Positions 1-8,661 of a stretch of 64,000 nucleotides of DNA are shown piece by piece. The DNA lies in NCBI GenBank assembly GCA_046541195.1, contig JBKHDT010000003.1, positions 10,458-74,457 on the forward strand. Direction: 5' to 3'. Under the pieces are notes generated by a model, which searched no databases, was not told where the DNA came from, and saw nothing but the letters and a program-made list of their open reading frames with translations. The position numbers were made by a program, and so were the translations under genes. Source of the DNA: JBKHDT01 sp046541195 (GTDB taxonomy: Bacteria; Pseudomonadota; Gammaproteobacteria; Halothiobacillales; Halothiobacillaceae). The number at the start of each line of letters is the position of its first letter. Positions within the stretch are counted from its first letter, which is position 1.

Positions 1-50
1 GGATTCATGTGATGGTCAGGCAAGAAATTGGTTTCAGGGCTGGTGCTCAT
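1..50 (-). CDS. Possible start of a gene running off the left edge
   Basis: Reading leftwards, a GAGAGGA Shine-Dalgarno sequence sits a good distance before an ATG whose codon occupies 50 to 48. The frame stays open to the window edge (MSTSPETNFLPDHHMNP). A second in-frame ATG lies at 8-6. In many gammaproteobacteria surA follows lptD on the same strand, and a surA signal peptide could begin at the second ATG, but too few residues are visible to identify the product. Confidence 0.3.
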   Translation of the reverse strand, partial: MSTSPETNFLPDHHMN

Positions 51-156
51 TGCGCTGATCCTCTCGGGCTGAGCCGCATCGCCGATGGCCCGGGAATCAC
101 CGGCGCCACGAATCGCTGCGCCTGCTGCACGGACATGCGCGTGCCGACCCGCAGGC

Positions 157-2421
157 TCAGGGGCGAAAACCGGGAATGGCCCGGCCCAGTTCGCCGGTGT
201 CACCGAGCCCGCCGAGGCCCTTGAGCTCGATCTGCAGCATCACGGCGTTCCGATAGCGCTGTTCGTCGGCGCGATCCGGGTTGACCACGTAGCGCTGTGC
301 GGCCAGCCGGGCAGCCCAGCAGCAGCTTTCATAGCCCACGCCGGCCAGCGAGCGGATCATTTTGCGGTCTTCCAGCGAGTAACCCAGGCGACCGATGAAG
401 CGCCAGCGCCGCGAGGCCGGGTAGGCAAAGGACAGCTCGGCCTGCCGGTAGCCGTCCGGGCTCTCGCCCGTGCCGGTGTTGCTCGGCCTGTAAGCATAGC
501 CCATGTTGACGATTTCGTCCTCACCGCCCCGGTATCGCAGGTTGACCAGACTGCGTCCCAGTGCGTCCCGGTCGGGATCGTACTCGGTCGTGAGACTTGC
601 GCGCCAGCGCGGGTCGATTTGACTGGAGGCCTCGGCAATCACGGTGGACGGTCCGCGCTGGCTCGGTGCCTCGTCGATTCGCACCCGGGCATCCTCGAGG
701 AAGTACTGTTGGGCAACACGCAGGCCCAGGGTCTCCAGTCCGTTGCGGCGGTCGATCAGCGACCAGGACAGTGCGTAGGTCAGCCGGTTGGCATCCCCGA
801 TCCGGTCGGCGCCCGTGTAGCGGTTGTCCGCGAACAGCCGGGAAAAGCTGAAGGTTGCCAGGGTGCTGTCGAATACCGGCACGTCCGACTGGTCGTGATA
901 GGGCACGTAAAGATAGTGCAGGCGCGGTTCGAGGACGCCCAGGTAGCGTCCGCCGTGGTCGCGTTCGAGGAAGGCCCGCGCATCAAGGCTGGTCACGGGA
1001 ATGGCGCGGTTCAGGCGCTCGGGCAGCCGTGATTCGTCGGATGCCCGGTCCAGGGAGTAGTGCGCCAGGTCAAGGGCAATCCGCGGTCGAACCTCAAGAT
1101 AGGGCAAGCGCCAACGTGCTTCGAGGGTCGGTCTTGCGTGCAGGCGCAGGCCGGTGCTGCGTGCCGGGTCGGGATGATCGAACCGGCTGGCGCTGGAGGC
1201 GAATCGCAGCCCGGTCGTGAAGCGCCCGAGCGAACCGGTCGCCCAGTAACCGGCGGCGTCCAGCCGGGGCAGGGTTCGGTAGGGACGATCAAAGTCGTCG
1301 ATCAGCGGGCTGATCGTCTGGTACTGCTGCGCCAGCAGCCCAAATTGCCAGGGCCCGGCGCGGTAATGGGCCCGGAAGGCGGTTTCCAGGTTGTCCGTGG
1401 ATGAGTCTTCCAGGTTGTTGGCGAAGTCCTGCAGATACTGACGGTCCGACACGCGGCTGAGCCGCAGGTCGGTCGTCAGATTCTCGGTCCAGCGGGCCCG
1501 GTGCGTCACGTCGGCAAGCCATCGACGGTCCTTGCGGACCTGGTCGCGTGGCGTGAGATCCAGCCGGGCCTTTCCAAGGCCCTGGCGGTGCAGGAAGCGC
1601 AGCTCGCTGTCGAGTCCAGGCCCCCGGCGGCTCATGAGTCGCGGTGCCAGGGTGGCGTCCAGGTTCGGCGCGATATTCCAGTAATAGGGAATGGAGAGTT
1701 CGAAACCGCCTCCGCTGCTCGAGCCGAAGGTTGGGTAGAGAAAGCCGCTCTGGCGACGGTCATCGATCGGGAAGTTCGCCCACGGCAGGTAGAAGACCGG
1801 CGTGTCCCCGACACGCAGGGTCGCGTGCCGGGCGGTGCCGCGACCGCTGGTCCGGTCGAGGTCGATTTGCTCGGCGTGGAGCGACCAGTCCCGGTCGTCG
1901 AGCGGGCAGGTGGAAAAGTCCGCGTCGCGCAACTGCCACTGGTCGGGCGCGGATTGCCGGACCTGTTCTGCCCGCCCCGAGGCGTGGTGGTCGGTCAGCC
2001 AGTAGCTGACGGTTTCGAGTACGCCCTGCCGTGCTTTGAGCGCGTACTCTGCCCGCTCGGCACGAAGTCGAAGCGCCGGCGTTTCGAACCAGAGCGCGCC
2101 CGAGCCTTCAAACCGGTCCGTGCCGGGGTGATAGAACAGGTTTTCACCGGCGACGCGCTGATCGCGCCGCAGCAGAATGGCGTCGCCTTGCAGGTGGATT
2201 GCGCCGTCCCGCTCGTAGCGCATGTGGTCTGCGGCGGCTTCCACGGGCGTCCCCGCGGGTCTGGGGTCCAGCGGCGGACGATCCGGCAGAAAGGCCGGGC
2301 AGAGGGCGTAGGGGTCGGCCTGCACGGCGGTGCCGGCCATGAACACCAGAATCGCGATCGGCCAGCGACAGCGCCGCGCCCGCTGCGCGGCGCCCCGCCC
2401 GGAATGCGCCTTGCCCCTCAT
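157..2421 (-). CDS. lptD: LPS-assembly outer membrane protein LptD
   Basis: This is the outer-membrane beta-barrel that, with LptE, receives lipopolysaccharide from the periplasmic Lpt bridge and inserts it into the outer leaflet. The 754-residue product starts with a basic, hydrophobic signal peptide ending near VQADP. An OstA/LptA-like beta-jellyroll follows (about residues 60-180), then the long aromatic-rich barrel, whose strands show alternating R/Y/L patterns. Cysteines at 41 and 172 and a CC pair near the C-terminus (ESCCWAARL) match the disulfide cysteines conserved in LptD. The start was chosen at 2421 because the open frame upstream runs into adk and the signal peptide begins here. 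It lies 22 bp downstream of adk on the same strand, an unusual partner for lptD. Confidence 0.95.
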   Translation of the reverse strand: MRGKAHSGRGAAQRARRCRWPIAILVFMAGTAVQADPYALCPAFLPDRPPLDPRPAGTPVEAAADHMRYERDGAIHLQGDAILLRRDQRVAGENLFYHPGTDRFEGSGALWFETPALRLRAERAEYALKARQGVLETVSYWLTDHHASGRAEQVRQSAPDQWQLRDADFSTCPLDDRDWSLHAEQIDLDRTSGRGTARHATLRVGDTPVFYLPWANFPIDDRRQSGFLYPTFGSSSGGGFELSIPYYWNIAPNLDATLAPRLMSRRGPGLDSELRFLHRQGLGKARLDLTPRDQVRKDRRWLADVTHRARWTENLTTDLRLSRVSDRQYLQDFANNLEDSSTDNLETAFRAHYRAGPWQFGLLAQQYQTISPLIDDFDRPYRTLPRLDAAGYWATGSLGRFTTGLRFASSASRFDHPDPARSTGLRLHARPTLEARWRLPYLEVRPRIALDLAHYSLDRASDESRLPERLNRAIPVTSLDARAFLERDHGGRYLGVLEPRLHYLYVPYHDQSDVPVFDSTLATFSFSRLFADNRYTGADRIGDANRLTYALSWSLIDRRNGLETLGLRVAQQYFLEDARVRIDEAPSQRGPSTVIAEASSQIDPRWRASLTTEYDPDRDALGRSLVNLRYRGGEDEIVNMGYAYRPSNTGTGESPDGYRQAELSFAYPASRRWRFIGRLGYSLEDRKMIRSLAGVGYESCCWAARLAAQRYVVNPDRADEQRYRNAVMLQIELKGLGGLGDTGELGRAIPGFRP

Positions 2422-2443
2422 TGCCAGAGCAATCCGCGGCCGG

Positions 2444-3091
2444 TCAGAGTGCGTCGATGATCTTTCGGAAGTCTTCGGCGATCTGATCGATCTCTCGCCT
2501 GCCGTCGACCCGGTGCAGCTTGTCTTGCCTGTCGTAGAAGTCGACCAGGGGGGCCGTCTGGGCCTCAAAGACCTTCAGGCGCTTGCCGACGGTTTCCTCG
2601 TTGTCGTCGGAGCGGTGAATCAGCTTGCCGCCGCAGCAGTCGCAGACGCCTTCCTGCTCCGGCGGGTGCGTGTAGCGGTTGAAGCAGGCGCCGCAGTCGG
2701 CGCAGGTCAATCGACCGGTCAGTCGCTGCATCAGGTCCTCGAACGGAACTTCAAGGTAGATGGCAGCCTGCAGGGGCTGGTCCAGCTCGGCCAGCATCTC
2801 GTCCAGGGCCACGGCCTGCGTCTCGTTGCGGGGAAATCCGTCGAGGATGTACCCATTCGCAGTGTCCGGCTGGGCAAGGCGCTCACGAATCATCCCGAGC
2901 ACGATGTCGTCACTCACCAGCTGGCCGTTGTCCATGGCCTCTTTGGCCTTGCGGCCCAGTTCGGTGTTGGCGGCCACGGCGGCACGCAGGAGGTCGCCCG
3001 TGGAAATCTGCACCACGCCGTATTTTTCGATCAGTTTCTTGGCCTGGGTTCCCTTGCCGGATCCCGGGGCGCCGAGCAGGACGATACGCAT
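2444..3091 (-). CDS. adk: Adenylate kinase
   Basis: It catalyses ATP + AMP to 2 ADP in the cytoplasm. The 215-residue product opens with MRIVLLGAPGSGKGTQAKK, a textbook P-loop at residues 7-15. It has the AMP-binding QISTGDLLR and DGFPRN segments and a long-form LID domain. The LID carries CADCGACF and CDCCGG, a four-cysteine zinc-type arrangement seen in many bacterial adenylate kinases. The start at 3091 is preceded by GAGGA at good spacing, and the family length (about 214) fits. It diverges from ppa across 193 bp and is followed by lptD after 22 bp. Confidence 0.97.
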   Translation of the reverse strand: MRIVLLGAPGSGKGTQAKKLIEKYGVVQISTGDLLRAAVAANTELGRKAKEAMDNGQLVSDDIVLGMIRERLAQPDTANGYILDGFPRNETQAVALDEMLAELDQPLQAAIYLEVPFEDLMQRLTGRLTCADCGACFNRYTHPPEQEGVCDCCGGKLIHRSDDNEETVGKRLKVFEAQTAPLVDFYDRQDKLHRVDGRREIDQIAEDFRKIIDAL

Positions 3092-3214
3092 GCTGTTCCT
3101 CGTGAAATTTACCAGTGAGTTGATCTGATGCCAGGCAGGCCCGACAGGGCGCGAACCGGGTCGGCCGCCTGCCGAAAACCTCGGGCCACCCCCTCGAAAA
3201 GAGCGCAAAACCCG

Positions 3215-3220
3215 TATAAT
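3215..3220 (+). promoter_or_regulatory. Perfect -10 box, likely ppa promoter
   Basis: TATAAT at 3215-3220 lies 65 bp before the ppa start in otherwise GC-rich sequence. No good -35 is seen at 17 bp spacing, so a sigma70 promoter is supported mainly by the -10. Confidence 0.55.
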
Positions 3221-3284
3221 AACGGACTTTGCCGCCACCGGCTCAAACCGATTTGCCACACCATACGTCAAGAAGGATTGCTTC

Positions 3285-3821
3285 ATGAACCTCGACATGA
3301 TTCCGGCCGGGAAAGATGCCCCGGCCGACGTGAATGCCGTTATCGAAATCCCGGCGCAGGGCGCGCCGGTCAAGTACGAGGTGGACAAGGACTCCGGCGC
3401 CCTGCTGGTGGACCGCTTCATGGCGACGGCCATGTTCTACCCGTGCAACTACGGATTCATTCCGCATACCCTGTCGGATGACGGCGATCCGGTCGACGTG
3501 CTGGTGGTCACGCCCGAGCCGCTGATGCCCGGTTCCGTGATTCGCTGCCGCCCGGTCGGCATGCTGAAGATGACCGACGAGGCGGGCGTGGACGCCAAGC
3601 TGATCGCCGTGCCGCACGGCAAGCTGACTCCGCTTTACGATCACGTCCAGTCCCCGGAGGATCTCCCGCCGCTGCTGCTTGACCAGATCAGGCACTTCTT
3701 CGAGCAGTACAAGGCGCTCGAGCCGGGCAAGTGGGTGAAGGTCGAGGGCTGGGAAGGGGTCGAGGCGGCCCATGCCGAGATCGAGGATTCCATCGCCCGC
3801 TACCGTGCCGGCGACGCTTGA
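3285..3821 (+). CDS. ppa: Inorganic pyrophosphatase, family I
   Basis: It hydrolyses pyrophosphate to phosphate and so pulls biosynthetic reactions forward in the cytoplasm. The 178-residue product has the family I signature DDGDPVDVLV (about residues 65-74), with the metal-binding aspartates. It also carries the substrate-contact segments KYEVDKDSG and FYPCNYGFIP, and the C-terminal HFFEQYKALEPGKWVKVEGW. Length matches bacterial family I enzymes (about 175). The start follows an AAGAAGGA ribosome site. The gene diverges from adk, both being nucleotide-energy genes, and precedes the cell-elongation operon by 47 bp. Confidence 0.97.
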   Translation: MNLDMIPAGKDAPADVNAVIEIPAQGAPVKYEVDKDSGALLVDRFMATAMFYPCNYGFIPHTLSDDGDPVDVLVVTPEPLMPGSVIRCRPVGMLKMTDEAGVDAKLIAVPHGKLTPLYDHVQSPEDLPPLLLDQIRHFFEQYKALEPGKWVKVEGWEGVEAAHAEIEDSIARYRAGDA

Positions 3822-3868
3822 TGATCTTCGCTGCGGGGCTTGACGTCCCGACGTCCTGATTCCCGATC

Positions 3869-5719
3869 GTGTCGCGACACCAAAGTCTGCTCGACAGCCG
3901 CAATGCGCGGGCCATCTTCAACCGCCGGGTCATCCTGGCGGTGGTGATTTCCGCCCTGGCGATTTTCGGGCTGCTCGGCCGGGCGGCGTACCTGCAGGTC
4001 GTCCAGTACGAGCATTTCCAGTCCCTGGCCGACAAGAACCGCATCCGCGTCCAGACCCTGCCGCCGGAGCGCGGCCGGATCTTCGACCGGCACGGCCGCG
4101 TCGTGGCGGACAACGAGCCGGGCTACCAGGTCGAACTGATTCGCGAGGATGTGCCCGACCTGGAGGGGACGTTGGCGCTGCTTGCCTCGGTGCTCGACCT
4201 GGACGAGGACGCCCTGGTGCGCCTGCGCGAGCGACTCCGGCAGGCACGGGTGTTCGACCCGGTGCTGGTCAAGGCCAACCTCACCGAGCGGGAACGGGCC
4301 GAGCTGGCCCGTTACCGCCCCTGGTTGCCGGGTGTGGACGTGGTTTCCCGGCTGACGCGGGTCTATCCCTATCGACACCTGCTGGCGCACGTGGTGGGCT
4401 ATGTGGGGCGGGTCAGCGAACAGGAACGCGCAAGGCTCGACCCGGAAAACTACAGGCGCACCGATTTCATCGGTAAGACGGGTATCGAGCGCTACTACGA
4501 GGAGCGACTCCACGGACGGGCCGGCTACCGCCGGGTCGAGGTCGATGCCTTTGGCCGGGTGTTGCGGGTGCTCGAGGAGCAGGCGCCGATCCCGGGCGAG
4601 GATCTGGTGCTGAGCCTTGACGTGGGGCTGCAGGGGCTGGCCGATGCCGCCCTGGGACGATTCAACGGGTCCGTGGTCGCACTGGACCCTCGGGATGGCG
4701 CGGTCAGGGCGCTGGTTTCCAAGCCCGGCTTCGATCCCAATCTGTTCGTTGGCGGCATTTCCGTCAAGGATTACCGCGCCTTGCTCGCGGACCCCGACCG
4801 TCCACTGTACAACCGGGCGGTCACGGCGACCTATCCGCCCGGTTCCACCATCAAGATGCTGATGGGCCTTGCCGGTCTGGACGCCGGTCTGGTCGAGGCG
4901 GACGAACGGTTCTTCGCCGGACCCTTTTTCCGCCTGCCGGGGCACAGTCACCGATACCGGGACTGGCGTCGCGGGGGGCATGGCTGGGTCGATCTGGACA
5001 AGTCGATTGCCAAGTCGGTGGACGTGTTCTTCTACGACCTGGCTCATCGAATGGGCATTGATGCCATGCATCGTTACCTGACCGACTTCGGACTGGGGGT
5101 GCGTACCGGCATCGACCTGCCTGGTGAATCCCGCGGCCTTGTGCCTTCACGTGGGTGGAAGCAACGCGTGCGCGGTCAGCCGTGGTATCCGGGCGAAACC
5201 GTGATCGCGGGCATCGGTCAGGGCTACATGCTCAGTACCGCCCTGCAACTGGCCAGCATGACCGTGACCCTGGCCAATCGGGGCGAGCGCCACCGGCCCT
5301 GGCTGCTGGCTGCCCATGCCCAGTCCGAACCGCCGATGCATGTTTACGAGGAGTCTCACTGGCAGGCGGTCCTGGACGGCATGAAGCACGTGATCCATTC
5401 ATCGTATGGCACTGCGCGCCGGGTCGCCGAGGGCGCGCCCTATGAGTTGGCGGGCAAGACCGGGACGGCGCAAGTGTTCTCGCTGGGACAGGACGAGGAG
5501 TACGACGAGGAAACCGTGGCCGAGCGCCTGCGTGACCATGCGCTGTTCGTCGGTTATGCGCCGTTCGAGGAACCGAAGATTGCGGTGTCGGTCATCGCGG
5601 AAAACGGTGGCAGTGGCTCCGGTACGGCGGCGCCGATTGCGCGCAAGGTGATGGATGCCGCGCTGGAGTATTACGGATATCGACAGGCGGAAGTCGAGGT
5701 GCGTGATGGCCGCGAATGA
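3869..5719 (+). CDS. mrdA: Penicillin-binding protein 2 (elongasome transpeptidase)
   Basis: This peptidoglycan DD-transpeptidase of the rod (elongation) complex works with RodA on the outer face of the inner membrane. The product of 616 residues begins at a GTG. It has an N-terminal membrane anchor (about 22-42), a PBP dimerisation domain containing RGRIFDRHGRVVADN, and the transpeptidase domain. The active site is complete: STIK with nucleophile S326, SVD at 383-385, and KTGTA from K530. Length is close to E. coli PBP2 (633). It overlaps mrdB by 14 bp and is the first gene of the mrdA-mrdB-mltB-rlpA-dacA run. Confidence 0.96.
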   Translation: MSRHQSLLDSRNARAIFNRRVILAVVISALAIFGLLGRAAYLQVVQYEHFQSLADKNRIRVQTLPPERGRIFDRHGRVVADNEPGYQVELIREDVPDLEGTLALLASVLDLDEDALVRLRERLRQARVFDPVLVKANLTERERAELARYRPWLPGVDVVSRLTRVYPYRHLLAHVVGYVGRVSEQERARLDPENYRRTDFIGKTGIERYYEERLHGRAGYRRVEVDAFGRVLRVLEEQAPIPGEDLVLSLDVGLQGLADAALGRFNGSVVALDPRDGAVRALVSKPGFDPNLFVGGISVKDYRALLADPDRPLYNRAVTATYPPGSTIKMLMGLAGLDAGLVEADERFFAGPFFRLPGHSHRYRDWRRGGHGWVDLDKSIAKSVDVFFYDLAHRMGIDAMHRYLTDFGLGVRTGIDLPGESRGLVPSRGWKQRVRGQPWYPGETVIAGIGQGYMLSTALQLASMTVTLANRGERHRPWLLAAHAQSEPPMHVYEESHWQAVLDGMKHVIHSSYGTARRVAEGAPYELAGKTGTAQVFSLGQDEEYDEETVAERLRDHALFVGYAPFEEPKIAVSVIAENGGSGSGTAAPIARKVMDAALEYYGYRQAEVEVRDGRE

Positions 5720-6827
5720 TGTCCTTTCCAGGCGGGGGGCAGGACGCTTCCGGATCGTTTACGACCCTGTCCTGCTGTTCCTGCTGACCATTTTGGCGGC
5801 TGTCGGGCTGGTGGCCGGATACTCGGCTTCCGGTGGCGATCTGGCCCAGGTCGAACGGATGGCCTTGCGCTTCGGGATGGCGTTTTTCGTGATGCTGGTC
5901 GTGGCGCAGATCCCGCCGCGGCTTTTTTTCTCGGCTGCGCCCTGGGCGTTCGCCGCCGGCATCTTGCTGCTGGTGGGGGTGCTGCTGTTCGGCGACGTGG
6001 GCAAGGGCGCCCGGCGCTGGCTGGATCTGGGCTTCATCCGGTTTCAGCCCTCGGAGATGATGAAGCTGGCCGTGCCGCTGATGGTCGCGTGGTACCTGGC
6101 GAACCGCCCCCTGCCCCCGCGCCTGACCGACATTCTGGTGGTGCTCGGGCTGATCGGATTGTCGGGCTGGCTGATCATGGTCCAGCCTGACCTCGGCACG
6201 GCGCTTCTGGTCTCGTCGGCCGGCCTGTTCGTGCTGTACTTTGCCGGGCTGGCCTGGCGATACATCGTGGGCTTCACCGTTCTGGTGGCGATGGTGGCGC
6301 CAGTCCTGTGGCAGTTCGTGTTGCACGACTACCAGAAGCGTCGGGTGTTGACCCTGTTTGACCCGCAAGCCGACCCTCTGGGCGCCGGTTATCACATCAT
6401 CCAGTCGATGATCGCGATCGGATCGGGCGGACTTTACGGCAAGGGCTGGATGGAGGGCACGCAGGCGCACCTTGACTTCCTGCCGGAGGGCACCACGGAC
6501 TTCGTGCTGGCGGTATTCGCCGAGGAGTTCGGCCTGATCGGCATGTTGCTCCTGTTCCTGCTCTACCTTGCGGTCGTGCTGCGCTGCCTGCTGATCGCGG
6601 TGCGCGCCGAGTCGGTCGAGGGGCGTCTGTTCGGCGCCGCGGTCGGAATGACCGTGCTGGTTTACGTGTTCGTCAATGCCGGCATGGTGGTGGGATTGCT
6701 GCCGGTGGTCGGGGTGCCCCTGCCGTTGATGAGTTACGGCGGCACGGCGCTGGTGACCCTGATGATGGGTTTGGGTATGCTGATGGCCATTCGGGCACAG
6801 AAACGTTTTTTGGTACACGCGGATTGA
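5706..6827 (+). CDS. mrdB: Peptidoglycan glycosyltransferase RodA
   Basis: This is a SEDS-family polymerase of lipid II that pairs with PBP2 for lateral wall growth in the inner membrane. The 373-residue product has about ten hydrophobic helices. The SEDS signatures are FIRFQPSEMMKLAVPL, DLGTALLV and the C-terminal PLPLMSYGGTALV. The start at 5706 (MAANDV) is preferred over an earlier in-frame ATG. It has a GAGGT site just upstream and gives the normal length, although it lies inside the end of mrdA. The stop codon overlaps the next gene's possible TTG start. Confidence 0.96.
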   Translation: MAANDVLSRRGAGRFRIVYDPVLLFLLTILAAVGLVAGYSASGGDLAQVERMALRFGMAFFVMLVVAQIPPRLFFSAAPWAFAAGILLLVGVLLFGDVGKGARRWLDLGFIRFQPSEMMKLAVPLMVAWYLANRPLPPRLTDILVVLGLIGLSGWLIMVQPDLGTALLVSSAGLFVLYFAGLAWRYIVGFTVLVAMVAPVLWQFVLHDYQKRRVLTLFDPQADPLGAGYHIIQSMIAIGSGGLYGKGWMEGTQAHLDFLPEGTTDFVLAVFAEEFGLIGMLLLFLLYLAVVLRCLLIAVRAESVEGRLFGAAVGMTVLVYVFVNAGMVVGLLPVVGVPLPLMSYGGTALVTLMMGLGMLMAIRAQKRFLVHAD

Positions 6828-6835
6828 AAGCGCTC

Positions 6836-7846
6836 ATGAAGAACCTGAACTCGTGGCCGGCCCGGATGGTGTTCGGTCTGGTCGTCGCGCTCTGCGCGCT
6901 CTCGGTGACCGGGGCAGCCCGGGCGGACTTCACGGAACGTGAAGGATTCGACGAATTCGTTTCCGAGGCGGCCGCCGAGCTGCAGATGCCGCGCTCGGAG
7001 GTTCGCGCGATCCTCTCCGAAGCAAAATACAAGCAGAGCATCATCGATGCGATCACCCGGCCGGCCGAGTCGAAGACCTGGGCGGAGTACCGGCCGATCT
7101 TCATGACCCAGCGCCGGATCGACAACGGCCTGCGTTTCTGGGACGAGCACCGTGACGAGCTGGAGGCCATCGCGGCCGACTATGGCATACCGCCGCAGAT
7201 CATCGTGGCGATCATCGGCGTCGAGACGGCCTACGGCGGATACACGGGCAATTACCGGGTGCTGGACGCCCTGATGACGCTTGGCTTTGACTATCCGCGC
7301 AGGGCCGCATTCTTCCGCAAGCAGCTGGTGGCCTTTCTGGCATTGTCGCAAAAGGAAGGCGTCGACGTGACTGCCGCGACCGGAAGTTACGCCGGTGCGA
7401 TGGGGCTGCCGCAATTCATCCCGACCAGCTACCTCGATTACGCGGTTGACGGGGACGCCGATGGCCGGCGCGATCTCTGGTCCAGCCAGCATGATGTCTT
7501 TGCCAGCGTGGCCAATTATTTCGCGAGCCACGGCTGGGAGCACGAAGGGGCGGTCGCGTTTCCGGTGACCGTTGCGGATGCCGAGGTGGACGACCTGCTC
7601 AATACCGGTCGGGATCTCAAGCCCAAGGCGACGCTCGACGAGCTGGTCGAGCGCGGCGTCGAACTCCCCGAGCATGACCTGCCGGGCGACACGCCGGTGA
7701 TGCTGTTCACGCTGACCTGGCCGGATCGGGTCGAGCACTGGGTGGGCCTGAACAATTTCTACGTGATTACCCGTTACAACCACAGCGTGCTGTACGCGAT
7801 GGCCGTCTGGGAGCTGTCCCGGGCGCTTGCCGCCGCGCGTGAGTAG
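6836..7846 (+). CDS. mltB: Membrane-bound lytic murein transglycosylase B
   Basis: It cleaves the glycan strand of peptidoglycan to anhydro-muropeptides in the periplasm. The 336-residue product has a signal peptide (to about ARAD). The family 103 fold follows with IIGVETAYGG, in which E130 is the catalytic acid, and SYAGAMGLPQFIPTSY. The signal sequence lacks a lipobox cysteine, so this form may be soluble rather than a lipoprotein like E. coli MltB. A TTG start at 6824 is possible; the ATG at 6836 gives a cleaner signal peptide. It sits between rodA and rlpA, as in many gammaproteobacteria. Confidence 0.93.
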   Translation: MKNLNSWPARMVFGLVVALCALSVTGAARADFTEREGFDEFVSEAAAELQMPRSEVRAILSEAKYKQSIIDAITRPAESKTWAEYRPIFMTQRRIDNGLRFWDEHRDELEAIAADYGIPPQIIVAIIGVETAYGGYTGNYRVLDALMTLGFDYPRRAAFFRKQLVAFLALSQKEGVDVTAATGSYAGAMGLPQFIPTSYLDYAVDGDADGRRDLWSSQHDVFASVANYFASHGWEHEGAVAFPVTVADAEVDDLLNTGRDLKPKATLDELVERGVELPEHDLPGDTPVMLFTLTWPDRVEHWVGLNNFYVITRYNHSVLYAMAVWELSRALAAARE

Positions 7847-7864
7847 GCGCAGGAGACGGCCGAC

Positions 7865-8638
7865 GTGGGCAGGACACTGGCCTTTGTAGTGTGCCTGGCG
7901 CTTGTGGTGGGGCTTCTGGCCGGCTGCGCCAGCAAGCCGCGACCGGGCAAGGCCACCACGGCAGACGCCGTTCCCCGTGCCGAACCCGAAAGCCGTTACG
8001 GCAACCCCGACAGCTATCGAGTGCTCGGCCGAACCTACCGGGTACGCAGCAGCAACCACGGCTATCGGGCGCAGGGGATTGCCTCCTGGTACGGGCCGGG
8101 CTTTCACGGCAAGCGCACCTCCTCGGGCGAAACCTACGACATGTACGCCATGACCGCGGCGCACACGACCCTGAGACTGCCTGCCTACGTCCGGGTAAGA
8201 AACCTCGAGAACGGCCGGTCGGTCGTCGTCCGGGTCAACGATCGGGGGCCCTTCGCCGGCAACCGGCTCATCGACCTCTCCTACGCGGCCGCCCAGCGGT
8301 TGGGGATGGTTGAAACCGGCACCGCGCTGGTCGAACTGGAAGTGGTGGGGCCGGGGTCGCCTGCAGGCAGGAGCGTGGGGTCGTCCGGCGGTTTGTCCGC
8401 CGCGCGCTGGGGCGAGAACGTGTACATGCAGGTCGGCGCTTTTTCTCAGGTCGACAATGCGCGCCGGCTGGCCGAATACCTCCGGGCCGGCGGCCTGGAA
8501 GGCGTGCGTGAAGTGCCGGGAGACGGTTTCACGCGCGTCTGGATCGGACCGCTTTCCTCGGTGGACGTGGCAGATTCGGTGGGGCGGCGCCTCGCCGGTC
8601 TCGGCGTGCACGAATACCACGTGACGGTGGCGCCCTGA
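7865..8638 (+). CDS. rlpA: RlpA septal-ring lytic transglycosylase, lipoprotein
   Basis: RlpA cleaves glycan strands lacking stem peptides at the septum, to which its SPOR domain targets it. The 257-residue product starts at GTG. It has a lipobox LLAGC, a double-psi beta-barrel domain (about 70-155) containing IASWYGPGFHGKRTSSGE and VRVNDRGPF, and a C-terminal SPOR domain (about 185-255, beginning YMQVGAFSQ). The Asp in NDRGPF and the His in FHGKRTSSGE match the catalytic region of the family. It lies 18 bp after mltB and 23 bp before dacA. Confidence 0.95.
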   Translation: MGRTLAFVVCLALVVGLLAGCASKPRPGKATTADAVPRAEPESRYGNPDSYRVLGRTYRVRSSNHGYRAQGIASWYGPGFHGKRTSSGETYDMYAMTAAHTTLRLPAYVRVRNLENGRSVVVRVNDRGPFAGNRLIDLSYAAAQRLGMVETGTALVELEVVGPGSPAGRSVGSSGGLSAARWGENVYMQVGAFSQVDNARRLAEYLRAGGLEGVREVPGDGFTRVWIGPLSSVDVADSVGRRLAGLGVHEYHVTVAP

Positions 8639-8661
8639 GCCCGGAGGGGCAGGGACGCCGG

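Noticed and set aside
3800..5071. Minus-strand frame of over 400 codons opposite mrdA
   Set aside because: mrdA has a complete transpeptidase active site on the plus strand, and the minus frame shows no motif.
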